A stretch of DNA of 54,446 bases from Metasolibacillus meyeri (GTDB taxonomy: Bacteria > Bacillota > Bacilli > Bacillales_A > Planococcaceae), in contig NZ_PYWN01000035.1 in NCBI RefSeq assembly GCF_003049505.1, forward strand, positions 1 to 54,446, given 5' to 3'. The notes beneath the pieces are model-generated. The model was given only the letters and a program-made list of their open reading frames with translations, made no database searches and was not told the origin of the DNA. Made by a program: the position numbers and the translations under genes. Position 1 is the stretch's first letter, and each line of letters begins with the position of its first letter. Shown here one piece after another: positions 1-8,835 of the stretch.

Positions 1-18
1 AGAGAATACCTAAGAATT

Positions 19-81
19 CGTTGATTTCCGTTGCGGGTGGACGCTTTCCGCGGGAGTCGCCACCCTCCACTTCAATCAACG
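19..81. repeat. Palindromic dispersed-repeat fragment
   Basis: The ends CGTTGATT (19-26) and AATCAACG (74-81) are inverted copies, and an inner pair GGGTGG (35-40) and CCACCC (60-65) can extend the hairpin. The interior contains CGCTTTCCGCGGG. From memory, related GTTGATTTCC...CTTTCCGCGGG sequences are scattered through intergenic regions of Bacillaceae genomes. I see no second copy inside this window, so its dispersed nature is inferred. Confidence 0.5.
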
Positions 82-93
82 AGTGTGTGCCTA

Positions 94-146
94 ATAAAGT
101 GAACCTTCAATCAGTAGGTTTTGCTCCATCCCCACTGATTGGTAGT
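94..146. repeat. Repeat with GTGAACCTTCAATCAGT core, copy A
   Basis: The core TAAAGTGAACCTTCAATCAG (96-115) recurs with one mismatch on the opposite strand at 46388-46408, upstream of ytkD. In this copy AATCAGT is followed by the inverted ACTGATT near 137-143, giving a small stem-loop. Two copies 46 kb apart, each with a palindromic partner, suggest a short non-autonomous dispersed element. It encodes nothing. Confidence 0.5.
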
Positions 147-430
147 AAAGGAACACAAGCGTTTTTACAGGCTGTTAATCCGGGATAAAAAGCGTTTCTC
201 CCTAAAAACACGCCAATTAATAGACAATATTTACATAATCAACACGCCTGAAATTTCAATACAATGAGGTACTCTAATACACAAGTTATGTTGTTGCTAC
301 TGACGCTTACATTACATTTTGTTAAAGTGGAGAGGTATAAGGGTCTAGAAAGTCGAAAATGCCTCTGAACAAAGGGGTATTCGTTTTAAAAGGAAGATAC
401 TTTTCCGTCATTTCAACAAAACAGCAAAGA
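147..430. other. Intergenic stretch without recognised gene
   Basis: I find no open frame with a ribosome binding site and no familiar RNA motif here. The only structure is a weak inverted pair (gcgttttta near 159, taaaaacacgc near 204). The left neighbour lies outside the window. Confidence 0.4.
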
Positions 431-469
431 GTGCCTGAAAAGTGGCACGTTAGACCACTTTTCAGACAC
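431..469 (-). terminator. Hairpin downstream of SRPBCC gene
   Basis: TGCCTGAAAAGTGG (432-445) pairs with CCACTTTTCAGACA (455-468) around a 9-nt loop, immediately after the stop codon at 482. No U-tract follows on the minus strand, so it may be an mRNA 3' end stabiliser or a weak terminator. A similar ACTTTTCAGAC stem follows the chemoreceptor gene at 52533-52573. Confidence 0.5.
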
Positions 470-481
470 CCCCCTCGTAAC

Positions 482-913
482 TTATTTAATTTGTCGTGCA
501 ATCTTTTCTGTTAAGCGCGTTGTTACTTTTGGTAACACCATTTTAATAACTGGCGTTAATACAGCGCCTGACAAACCACCCGCATTTACTTCAATAATAC
601 CTGTCATTGTCGTTTTGCCTGCCGATTCTTCCGCTGTGAATTTGCCGCTACCTGTGAATTTATCCGTTAGCCCTTCTAGCTCAAACTTAATGTTAGAAGG
701 CTCATTAAATTCTACTATGTTTAGCTCCATTTTCACTGTCTTTTTCAGGCCTTTAAAATTACCTTCGAATGTCCAAATTGATTTTTGCTCATCGATTTGC
801 TCATGTTCCTTGTAAGCTGGAACCATTGTTGCCCAATGCTCAATTTTACTAACATAATTCCACACTGTGTCAACAGACACCGGAATCGTTACTGCATGTG
901 ATGCTACTGCCAT
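482..913 (-). CDS. SRPBCC / CoxG-like protein
   Basis: The 143-residue protein has the START/SRPBCC layout. An N-terminal strand (AVTIPVSVDTVWNYVSKIEHW) leads into a helix, a central IWTFEG..FKGLKKTV segment and a glycine-rich region (GGLSGAVLTPVIKMV) follow, and a long C-terminal helix ends in ARQIK. It resembles the CoxG (carbon monoxide dehydrogenase subunit G) branch, whose members bind hydrophobic ligands, but there are no cox genes nearby, so a role in CO metabolism is not implied. There is no signal peptide, so it should be cytoplasmic. It lies 40 bp after the upstream GGDEF-EAL gene on the same strand and may be co-transcribed. The Shine-Dalgarno sequence is weak (AAAGAAAG). The ligand is unknown. 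Confidence 0.75.
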   Translation of the reverse strand: MAVASHAVTIPVSVDTVWNYVSKIEHWATMVPAYKEHEQIDEQKSIWTFEGNFKGLKKTVKMELNIVEFNEPSNIKFELEGLTDKFTGSGKFTAEESAGKTTMTGIIEVNAGGLSGAVLTPVIKMVLPKVTTRLTEKIARQIK

Positions 914-953
914 TTATTTCACTACTTTCTTTTGTTTATTACTACCTATGCCA

Positions 954-3110
954 TTATATAGTTTGTGGCTTTATTTTTGCTAGTAATTGTTGTGCCTTTT
1001 TTTCGATTTCCTCAAACTGCTCTTCTAGCATCGCTGGACGTAAAGGTTTACTAATTAAAAAGCCTTGAATTGAATCACATTGAGCTTGCTCTAAATAAGC
1101 TAGTTGGCGCTCTGTTTCAATTCCTTCTGCCACCACGCTTAGCTTCAAGTGCTTGGCCATTGATAAAATTAGTAAAACAATCGCATCCTCTTCCTCACTT
1201 TTATCAATATTCCACACAAAGCTTCGATCAATTTTCAAGCAATCAACAGGGAAATCCTTTAAATAGGAAAGGGACGAATAGCCCGTTCCAAAATCATCTA
1301 CCGCAATTGTAATCCCTTGCTCCTGTAGCTTTTGAATAACCGCCATAATCGAGCCAGTATTGATTGTCATGCTTTCTGTAATTTCCAATTGTAAATAGCT
1401 CGTATCAAGCTCTGTTTCATCTAAAATTTCTTGGACACTTTCCACAAAATTATCTTGTAACAGTTGCCCCAACGATAAATTAACGGCAACTTTCAAAAAG
1501 CGATTCTGTGCTTGCCATTCCCTTGCTTGTCTACATGCTTCCTTTAATACCCATTGTCCGATTGGTACAATCAGCCCTGACTCCTCTGCCAAAGGGATAA
1601 ATTCCGCTGGTGAGATAAAACCTCTTTTTCCATGCTGCCATCTGACTAACGCCTCGACAGAATATATGCTACCTGTTTGTAAATTAAATTGTGGCTGATA
1701 CTCAATATACAGCTCATTTCTTTCAATCGCTTGACGCAAATCATGTTCTAGTAAAATGCGGTTTGAGCGAGATTCTGACATTTCTCCCTCATAAAATAAG
1801 ACATTTCCACTGTCATTACGTGCCTCATACATAGCAAATTGTGCATATTTCAGCAATTCCTCCGCCTTTTCAGCATCTTTCGGGTATTGTGCAACTCCAA
1901 CATTAAAATGACTATTTAATGAAAAATGCTGAATTTGAAATGGTTCATCCATGATATCTTGCAGATTTTGAATCATTCTACATACATGCCAATCATCAAG
2001 ATCTTCAATAACTATAGCAAAAAGTTCCTCTCGCAATAAATAAACCGAATATTGTGAAGGTACTATTTGAACAATTTTTTGAGCTACTGTTTGCTTAAAA
2101 ATATCAGCATAATTTGAACCAAGCGTTGAGCGAATCATTAATAACCTGTCTATTTCTAAAACGATTACCGTTTTCACACGCTTGTCTACTGTTAAAGAGC
2201 GATTTAATTGCTCCTTAAAATAGCGCTCATTTGGGAGTTCTGTTAGCTCATCATAATAAGCTAATTTATGAGCGATTCGCTCCGATTTTTCTAAAGAATC
2301 TTTCGCCTCCAAAATTTCTCGATAAGGCTTTTCTATACCCGAATAATAAATCGTTTGAACAATCAGATAATATCCAGCAAGTTGAAATGTATGCCCAACA
2401 AAATTATTAATACTGAATTTATCTGGAAACATTATAAATAAAACATCGCTAATTAATAAACAAATCGACGCAAAAATATAATATAAATTCTTCTTCTTTG
2501 TTCCCTTTTTCAATACAACGATCATAAAAACGACTTGTAGTATCATGGCTATCCCATGTAAAGAGAGCTTTAACGAAGTAGCTCCTTGCATATCCATTAA
2601 CATTGGCAATGCCGATGTATAAACAAGGAAAATAAAGCATCCTAACATCGCTGTTGCCAGTATCGCTATACTCATCATATAGCGAGCATTAACACGCTTT
2701 AGCGGTATAAAAAAGAATAAACTTAAGCCAATCGGTAATATGAATCGTGTAAACATATAAAACCAAATTGTTCGAGACATATCACTTTCATAAAAGAAAA
2801 AGGGCATACCTGGATAAGAAATTGTATGTAAAATTTCAATAACTGCTATACAAGCAAAAATTGTAACTAAAAACACGAGGCGATTTGTTACACTATAACG
2901 CATAACTGTCATAACATGAATAACAATAGATATAGAAGCAGCAATCATCATCATCTCTAAAATAAGATGGACAATCACATAATTATCCATACCAAAAATA
3001 CCATATAAATAATCATCAGCTAACAATGAAACTACTACGATTATAATAAAAATTGTGATTAGGCGAATAGGGTGTTTTATATATATAAATTTATCTACTT
3101 CTTTTCCCAT
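954..3110 (-). CDS. Membrane GGDEF-EAL protein, likely c-di-GMP phosphodiesterase
   Basis: This 718-residue protein has about eight membrane segments in residues 13-258, resembling the MASE3 sensor ([12 protein letters not shown] motif near 94-105). A GGDEF domain (about 280-440) and an EAL domain (about 455-705) follow. The GGDEF signature reads REELF (360-364) and the upstream metal-site aspartate is replaced (LEIDRLL), so it should not make c-di-GMP. The EAL domain keeps E486-A-L, the NLSLGQL asparagine, [16 protein letters not shown], the LKID lysine and AEGIE, so hydrolysis of c-di-GMP is expected. It is closely similar throughout to its neighbour at 3297-5459, evidently a tandem duplicate. 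A hairpin between the two suggests they can be transcribed separately. The signal sensed is unknown. Confidence 0.88.
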   Translation of the reverse strand: MGKEVDKFIYIKHPIRLITIFIIIVVVSLLADDYLYGIFGMDNYVIVHLILEMMMIAASISIVIHVMTVMRYSVTNRLVFLVTIFACIAVIEILHTISYPGMPFFFYESDMSRTIWFYMFTRFILPIGLSLFFFIPLKRVNARYMMSIAILATAMLGCFIFLVYTSALPMLMDMQGATSLKLSLHGIAMILQVVFMIVVLKKGTKKKNLYYIFASICLLISDVLFIMFPDKFSINNFVGHTFQLAGYYLIVQTIYYSGIEKPYREILEAKDSLEKSERIAHKLAYYDELTELPNERYFKEQLNRSLTVDKRVKTVIVLEIDRLLMIRSTLGSNYADIFKQTVAQKIVQIVPSQYSVYLLREELFAIVIEDLDDWHVCRMIQNLQDIMDEPFQIQHFSLNSHFNVGVAQYPKDAEKAEELLKYAQFAMYEARNDSGNVLFYEGEMSESRSNRILLEHDLRQAIERNELYIEYQPQFNLQTGSIYSVEALVRWQHGKRGFISPAEFIPLAEESGLIVPIGQWVLKEACRQAREWQAQNRFLKVAVNLSLGQLLQDNFVESVQEILDETELDTSYLQLEITESMTINTGSIMAVIQKLQEQGITIAVDDFGTGYSSLSYLKDFPVDCLKIDRSFVWNIDKSEEEDAIVLLILSMAKHLKLSVVAEGIETERQLAYLEQAQCDSIQGFLISKPLRPAMLEEQFEEIEKKAQQLLAKIKPQTI

Positions 3111-3250
3111 AGTCTCATCCCTTTGCAGTCATTTCCTTTAAATGGCTATCTACAGGTTATTTTAACACAATTCTATTACTTTATTCCCTATCCAACAAAA
3201 AATAATCGTTATTTGTGACAAATAATGATTAACTAAAAAACTCAAAATTT

Positions 3251-3280
3251 AAACACTCTCAGCAGTATCTGAAAGTGTTT
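3251..3280 (-). terminator. Terminator between the two GGDEF-EAL genes
   Basis: AAACACTCTCAG (3251-3262) pairs with CTGAAAGTGTTT (3269-3280) across a short loop. Read on the minus strand it follows the stop of the gene ending at 3297 by 17 nt and is trailed by AAATTTTGAG. Confidence 0.65.
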
Positions 3281-3296
3281 TAAATAGTTAAAATAT

Positions 3297-5459
3297 TTAT
3301 TTAGCTTCATCATATACTTTTTCTAATAATCGTTGCGCGTTATTTTCAATTTCATCGAATTTCCCTTCTAATACTTTAGCAGGGAGTGGTTTACTAATTA
3401 AAAAACCTTGAATTGTCTCACAAGCACCTTTTGCTAAATAAGATAGCTGTTTTTCTGTTTCAATGCCTTCCGCTACAACACTCAGCTTCAAGTGCTTAGC
3501 CATCGACAATATCATGAGCACTAATGCATCCTCTTCCGTACTGCGATCAATATTCCATATGAAACTACGGTCTATTTTTAAACAATTTAGTGGGAAATCC
3601 TTCAAATAGGATAGCGATGAATAACCTGTCCCAAAATCATCTACGGCTATTGTCACACCATGCTCTTGCAATTTTTGAATGACCGCTGTAACAGATTCGA
3701 TATTCATCGTCATACTTTCCGTTATTTCTAATTGTAAGTAATATGCATCTAACTCCGTTTCATCTAATACACCCAATATATATTCTACTAAATTATCCTG
3801 CAATAACTGCCCTAATGATATATTCACAGCAACTTTTATAAAGCGCCCTTGAGAATGCCACTTTTTTGCTTGCATACAGGCTTCTTTCAACACCCATTGC
3901 CCTATCGGTATAATGAGTCCCGTTTCTTCAGCAATCGGTATGAATTCTGCCGGCGAAACAAGGCCTAGCTTACTATGTCGCCATCTTACTAATGCTTCAA
4001 CAGACTGAATTTCCCTTGTTGGTAAGTGGAGCTGTGGCTGATATTCTAATAGTAATTCATTTCTATCAATTGCTTGACGTAAATCGTTTTCAAGTACTAG
4101 TTTTGTTGAACGCTTTTCTGACATAGAAGGCTCATAAAACAGCGCACTTTTGGCATGCTTCCTTGCTTCATACATCGCAAATTCAGCATATTTAAATAAT
4201 GTCTTACTATCCTTAGCATCCTTTGGATATTGTGCAATTCCTACATTAAAATGGCTCATTAATGAAAAGTGCTGAATGGGAAAGGGCTTTTGCATTGTAT
4301 TTTGTAAGCTATCGACAACTTTTAAAATAGCTTCATCTCCCAAATCATCCAACATCAAAATTGCAAAACGATCTTCTCGCAGTAAATAAATATTATATTT
4401 ATTTGGTAGCGTATGGCGTATTCTATCTGCCACACTGCATTTTAAACTATCTGCATAATGTGAACCTAGTGTAGATTGAATCATCGACAAACGATCTACT
4501 TCTAAAATAACTACCGTTTTAATTTCTTCATTTTTATTAAATTTACCTAGCTGCTCCATAAAGAAGCGCTCGTTTGGTAGCTCTGTAAGCTCATCATAAT
4601 AAGCCATTTTATGCATGGCTTGCTCCGATTCTTCTAACGATTTTTTTGCCTTTGAAATTTCTTTATACGGCTTTTCAATAGCAGAATAATAAATTCCCTG
4701 TACAAACATATAAAACGCTGTCAAATGGAAAATATGCCCTAAAAAATTACCAACATTATAAATGTCTACAAAGGAGATAAATAATATATCGCTCAAAATT
4801 AAACAAATTGATGCGAATAAATAATGCAAATTTTTGTCTCTTTTTTCACTTCGCACAATAATGACAATTAAAATAAGTTGTAAAAACGCTGCCGTTGCCT
4901 GCAAGCTATTTTTTAAGATAGTTGGTCCTTGCTCATCTACAAGTGGCGGCAAAATTTTTATCGGCGCATAAACAACATAAACAACAGCGGATAAAACAAC
5001 CATAACAGCCGCTCCAAACAGCATTGCAAAACTTATTTTCACAGTTTTGAGTGATACTAAAAAAATAAACACAAGCCCTGCTGGCAACAATACTCTTATA
5101 AACATATATAACCAAACGGCTCGGTATGCATCGCTTTCATATACTAGAAAGGGCATCCCTTCATAAGATAATGTATGCAAAACTTCAATAACAGTAATTG
5201 AACCAAAGAGTGCAATTAAATAGACAGCTCTGTTTGTTAAATTATAACGAGTACTCGTTAGCACTTGCATGACAATTGAAACAGTTGCTGCAACAATAAA
5301 CATTTCCACTATGAGATGAACCATAATATAATTATGTTCACCGAAGAGAGCATACAAAGGATTTTGTAATACGAGTGCCATAACTAATGCTGTCATAATA
5401 ATGACAAAAAGTCTGATTGGGTGTTTAATATAAGAAAATTTATCATCCATTTTCCCCAT
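3297..5459 (-). CDS. Membrane GGDEF-EAL protein (paralogue), likely phosphodiesterase
   Basis: The 720-residue protein is a paralogue of the one at 954-3110, sharing the opening ([17 protein letters not shown]), the [12 protein letters not shown] segment of a MASE3-like membrane sensor with about eight helices, the linker and the catalytic region. Its GGDEF motif is REDRF and the metal-binding aspartate is substituted (LEVDRLS), so the cyclase is inactive. The EAL domain is intact: [35 protein letters not shown] and AEGIE. It is therefore predicted to degrade c-di-GMP, with the degenerate GGDEF possibly acting as a GTP-responsive regulatory module (inference). The upstream gap to 5640 holds a strong hairpin, so this gene probably has its own promoter. 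What distinguishes the two paralogues is likely the sensor segment. Confidence 0.88.
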   Translation of the reverse strand: MGKMDDKFSYIKHPIRLFVIIMTALVMALVLQNPLYALFGEHNYIMVHLIVEMFIVAATVSIVMQVLTSTRYNLTNRAVYLIALFGSITVIEVLHTLSYEGMPFLVYESDAYRAVWLYMFIRVLLPAGLVFIFLVSLKTVKISFAMLFGAAVMVVLSAVVYVVYAPIKILPPLVDEQGPTILKNSLQATAAFLQLILIVIIVRSEKRDKNLHYLFASICLILSDILFISFVDIYNVGNFLGHIFHLTAFYMFVQGIYYSAIEKPYKEISKAKKSLEESEQAMHKMAYYDELTELPNERFFMEQLGKFNKNEEIKTVVILEVDRLSMIQSTLGSHYADSLKCSVADRIRHTLPNKYNIYLLREDRFAILMLDDLGDEAILKVVDSLQNTMQKPFPIQHFSLMSHFNVGIAQYPKDAKDSKTLFKYAEFAMYEARKHAKSALFYEPSMSEKRSTKLVLENDLRQAIDRNELLLEYQPQLHLPTREIQSVEALVRWRHSKLGLVSPAEFIPIAEETGLIIPIGQWVLKEACMQAKKWHSQGRFIKVAVNISLGQLLQDNLVEYILGVLDETELDAYYLQLEITESMTMNIESVTAVIQKLQEHGVTIAVDDFGTGYSSLSYLKDFPLNCLKIDRSFIWNIDRSTEEDALVLMILSMAKHLKLSVVAEGIETEKQLSYLAKGACETIQGFLISKPLPAKVLEGKFDEIENNAQRLLEKVYDEAK

Positions 5460-5595
5460 AAATTACCCCCTTCTTTAATCTATGTAACTATTTTAACTCT
5501 TGCAGTTATCTTAACACATCTAACATGCATGCGTTACTTTTTATGAGGATTTAACGACGATTAATATCAAGGTAAATCTGTATTGCAAACGGCAA

Positions 5596-5636
5596 AACCC
5601 TGAAAATTTTATGTGAAAAATTTTCAGGGTTTTTTT
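5596..5636 (-). terminator. Terminator after polyamine operon
   Basis: AACCCTGAAAATTTT (5596-5610) and AAAATTTTCAGGGTT (5618-5632) form a long perfect stem. The plus-strand side ends in seven T, and the minus-strand side ends in TTTTGCC. It lies directly after the nspC stop codon and 137 bp upstream of the next gene's start. Confidence 0.8.
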
Positions 5637-5639
5637 AAA

Positions 5640-6767
5640 TTAAGAAAGTCGTCCTTTGAAATCCTCATAGCTAAATTGCTTTTGAATTCGACATTCGCCG
5701 TTCGTATCTTGAAGAATAATCGCAGGCAATGCCATACCATTAAATGTATTGTTTTTGACCATCGAATAAATGGCCATATCTTCAAATACGAGGCGGTCAC
5801 CTACTGCTAGTGGCTGTTCAAATGAATAATCACCAATCACATCCCCAGCTAAACAAGTCGGGCCACCTAAACGATACGCATAAGGTTTTTCACCAACAAC
5901 GCCCGAATTTTGTAACGGTGGACGGTAGGGCATTTCAAGTACATCTGGCATATGACAAGATGCAGATGTATCTAAAATCGCTAATTCCATACCGTTTTCC
6001 AATGTTTCCAAAACAGTTGTCACTAAGAAGCCTGCTCTGTAGGCAATTGCTTCTCCTGGCTCTAAATACACTTCAAGCCCGTATTTCTCCTGTATACGTG
6101 TAATACAAGATTCAAGTAACTCGATATTATAACCGTCACGTGTGATATGGTGTCCACCACCGAAATTAATCCATTTCATTTGTGGCAGCCATTGACCGAA
6201 TTTTTCTTCCACTGCTTCAAGTGTAACCGCTAATGCATCCGAATCTTGCTCACATAATGTGTGGAAGTGAATGCCATCAATTTTGTCTAAAAGCTCTGGC
6301 TTAAAATGCTTTAATGTCACACCAAAGCGACAGCCGCGCGCACAAGGGTCATAAATTTCCTGCCCCTCCTGCGTTGAGCACTCAGGATTAATGCGTAAAC
6401 CAACACTTTTACCTGCTGCATGCACTTTTGCACTATATTTCTCTACCTGTGCAAAGGAGTTGAAGACGATATGATCACAAAGCTCAATAATTTCGTCAAT
6501 TTCATCTTCGCGATACGCTGGTGAAAAGACATGGTTTTCCTTGTTCATTTCCTCACGTCCAAGCCTTGCCTCATACAAGCCACTTGCCGCCGTACCACTC
6601 AAATACTTGCCGATTAACGGATATAATGAAAACATCGAAAATGCTTTTTGTGCCAAAATAATTTTACAACCTGTTCGTTCCATAACACCGTGTAAAATTT
6701 TTAAATTCTTTTCAATCAACACTTCATCTACAACATAGCTTGGTGTTGGTACTTGTTCGAATTTCAT
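5640..6767 (-). CDS. nspC: Carboxynorspermidine/carboxyspermidine decarboxylase
   Basis: This PLP enzyme of the alanine-racemase-fold (fold III) decarboxylases removes CO2 from carboxy(nor)spermidine, the last step of the aspartate-semialdehyde route to (nor)spermidine. Its 375 residues match the usual family length. Visible features are the Schiff-base lysine K41 in LAQKAFSMF, the HFHTLCEQ segment, the phosphate-binding FGGGHH loop, EPGEA, and CLAGDVIGDY carrying the second-subunit active-site cysteine. It is the last gene of the operon. Its start codon overlaps the stop of the upstream dehydrogenase by one nucleotide, implying coupled translation. Whether the product is spermidine or norspermidine depends on the diamine supplied; spermidine is the likelier choice in this lineage. 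Confidence 0.93.
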   Translation of the reverse strand: MKFEQVPTPSYVVDEVLIEKNLKILHGVMERTGCKIILAQKAFSMFSLYPLIGKYLSGTAASGLYEARLGREEMNKENHVFSPAYREDEIDEIIELCDHIVFNSFAQVEKYSAKVHAAGKSVGLRINPECSTQEGQEIYDPCARGCRFGVTLKHFKPELLDKIDGIHFHTLCEQDSDALAVTLEAVEEKFGQWLPQMKWINFGGGHHITRDGYNIELLESCITRIQEKYGLEVYLEPGEAIAYRAGFLVTTVLETLENGMELAILDTSASCHMPDVLEMPYRPPLQNSGVVGEKPYAYRLGGPTCLAGDVIGDYSFEQPLAVGDRLVFEDMAIYSMVKNNTFNGMALPAIILQDTNGECRIQKQFSYEDFKGRLS

Positions 6768-7966
6768 TAGTCAACCAACTCCGGATTGAAGCTTTCTTTC
6801 CAAGGTAAGCCCCATTTATTTAATGCGTCCATGTATGGATCTGGGTTGAATTCTTCTACATTATAAACGCCTGGCTTGTTCCACTCACCATTGACAACTA
6901 ACATTGCACCAATCATTGCAGGCACGCCTGTCGTGTAAGAAACCGCTTGTGAACCCACCTCTGCATAGCAAGCTTCATGGTCACAAATATTATATACATA
7001 GTACGTTTTATCTTGACCATCTTTTTTACCACGGAAAATACAGCCGATATTTGTTTTCCCTTTTGTACGTGGTCCTAATGATGCTGGGTCTGGTAATACC
7101 GCTTTTAAAAATTGTAGTGGAATAATTTCCTTGCCTTCAAACATGATTGGCTCGATTGAAGTCATACCTACATTTTCTAAGCATTGTAAATGTGTTAAAT
7201 AGCTTTGACCAAATGTCATGAAGAAGCGAATTTGCTTTAAGCCTGGTACATTTTTCGCTAATGATTCAAGCTCTTCATGGTATAGCAAGTACATATCTTT
7301 TTCGCCAACTTCTTCAAAGTTGTATACGCGTTTGATTTCCATCGGCTTTGTTTCGATCCACTCGCCCTCTTTCCAGTAACGACCATTCGCTGATACTTCA
7401 CGAATGTTAATTTCTGGGTTAAAGTTTGTTGCGAATGGGTAGCCATGATCGCCACCATTGCAGTCTAAAATGTCGATATACTCGATTTCATCGAAATGAT
7501 GCTTTAATGCGTGTGCTGTGAATACACCTGTTACGCCTGGGTCAAAGCCTGAGCCTAAAAGTGCTGTAATGCCAGCTTCTTTAAAGCGCTCATGGTATTC
7601 CCATTGCCATTTGTATTCAAATTTCGCCGTATCTTCTGGCTCATAGTTTGCTGTATCCATGTAATGTGTTTTCGTTGCTAAACATGCGTCCATAATTGTT
7701 AAATCTTGGTATGGCAATGCAAGGTTCATCACGATATCAGGCTTCACTTCGTTAATTAAAGCGATTAGCTCTTCAACATTGTCAGCATCCACTTGTGCCG
7801 TTGTAATTTTTGTGCCTTGGCCGTCTAATTTTGCTTTTAAGTCATCACATTTTGATTTTGTACGGCTTGCGATGCAAATTTCTTCAAATACCTCGCTGTT
7901 TTGTACACATTTATGAACTGCTACAGACGCTACGCCGCCTGCTCCGATAATTAATGCTTTTGCCAT
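6767..7966 (-). CDS. Carboxynorspermidine/carboxyspermidine synthase (saccharopine-dehydrogenase family)
   Basis: This enzyme reductively condenses L-aspartate beta-semialdehyde with a diamine to give carboxy(nor)spermidine, the substrate of nspC. The N-terminus is a Rossmann fold (ALIIGAGGVASVAVHKC). The ASRTKSKCDDL stretch, DTANYEPED and the LGSGFDPGVTGVFTAH motif are typical of the family, and 399 residues is the normal length. I place the start at 7966 (MAKALIIG), one base after the speE stop, because AAGGAG lies 9 nt upstream. A longer frame opening at 7990 would overlap speE and lacks a ribosome binding site. It is sometimes annotated as lys1/saccharopine dehydrogenase, but its coupling to nspC argues for polyamine synthesis. 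Confidence 0.92.
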   Translation of the reverse strand: MAKALIIGAGGVASVAVHKCVQNSEVFEEICIASRTKSKCDDLKAKLDGQGTKITTAQVDADNVEELIALINEVKPDIVMNLALPYQDLTIMDACLATKTHYMDTANYEPEDTAKFEYKWQWEYHERFKEAGITALLGSGFDPGVTGVFTAHALKHHFDEIEYIDILDCNGGDHGYPFATNFNPEINIREVSANGRYWKEGEWIETKPMEIKRVYNFEEVGEKDMYLLYHEELESLAKNVPGLKQIRFFMTFGQSYLTHLQCLENVGMTSIEPIMFEGKEIIPLQFLKAVLPDPASLGPRTKGKTNIGCIFRGKKDGQDKTYYVYNICDHEACYAEVGSQAVSYTTGVPAMIGAMLVVNGEWNKPGVYNVEEFNPDPYMDALNKWGLPWKESFNPELVD

Positions 7967-7967
7967 T

Positions 7968-8834
7968 TTATTTGTCTCCTTTATGTTCAACTTCTGTTAA
8001 TAATTTTTGTACGTAATTCGGTAAATAGAATGCACCTTTATGCAAATTCGAATTATAATACTTTGTTGGAATATTATTCGACTTCCAAACGCTTGCACTC
8101 ATATCCTTTACTGGATGATATTTTTTGGATGCAAAGCCGAACAACCAATGCCCTGACGGATATGTCGGGATATGCGCTTGGTATACGCGGCTAATTGGGA
8201 AGCATTCGATAATGCGCTGATGTGCGCGCTGCATTGCTGCAACATCTTCATCATAGAATGGGCTTTCATGCTGATTGACCATAATGCCATCTTCTTTTAG
8301 TGCTTTATAGCAACTACCATAAAATTCCCTTGTGAATAATCCTTCACCAGGACCAAAGGGGTCTGTCGAATCAACGATAATAATATCGTATTCATTTTCA
8401 CAAAAGCGCACATGTTTTAAGCCATCCTCGATATGGATATGCACACGTGGGTCATCTAGCTTGCTCGCCGTTTGTGGCAAGTATTTTTTCGCTGCCTCAA
8501 TAACCATTTCATCAATTTCAACTAAATCGATATGCTCAACTGCTTGATATTGCACAAGTTCACGCACAACACCGCCATCGCCAGCTCCGATAATTAACAC
8601 CTTTTTCGGATTTGGATGTACAGCCATCGGTACATGTGTAATCATTTCGTGATAAATAAATTCGTCCTTCTCTGTTAGCATCATAAAACCATCTAATGTG
8701 AGAAAACGTCCGAATTCCTCTGATTCAAATACATCAATTCGCTGAAATTCGCTTTGTGCGCTATACAGCTGCTTATCTACTTTAATTGACAGTCGTACAT
8801 TGGGCGTATGCCCTTCGCTAAACCATAAATCCAT
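7968..8834 (-). CDS. speE: Spermidine synthase (aminopropyltransferase)
   Basis: The 288-residue protein has the canonical aminopropyltransferase features: the short beta N-terminal domain, YHEMITHVP, the nucleotide-binding GAGDGG, VEID, DDPRV, and the catalytic DSTDPFGPGEGLF loop. It transfers an aminopropyl group from decarboxylated SAM to putrescine or a related diamine. The start at 8834 has GGAGGTG eleven nucleotides upstream, inside the last codons of speA, and only one base separates the two genes. No SAM decarboxylase (speD) is in the window, so the donor must come from elsewhere. Finding it between speA and a carboxyspermidine pathway pair is unusual (see findings). Confidence 0.93.
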   Translation of the reverse strand: MDLWFSEGHTPNVRLSIKVDKQLYSAQSEFQRIDVFESEEFGRFLTLDGFMMLTEKDEFIYHEMITHVPMAVHPNPKKVLIIGAGDGGVVRELVQYQAVEHIDLVEIDEMVIEAAKKYLPQTASKLDDPRVHIHIEDGLKHVRFCENEYDIIIVDSTDPFGPGEGLFTREFYGSCYKALKEDGIMVNQHESPFYDEDVAAMQRAHQRIIECFPISRVYQAHIPTYPSGHWLFGFASKKYHPVKDMSASVWKSNNIPTKYYNSNLHKGAFYLPNYVQKLLTEVEHKGDK

Positions 8835-8835
8835 C

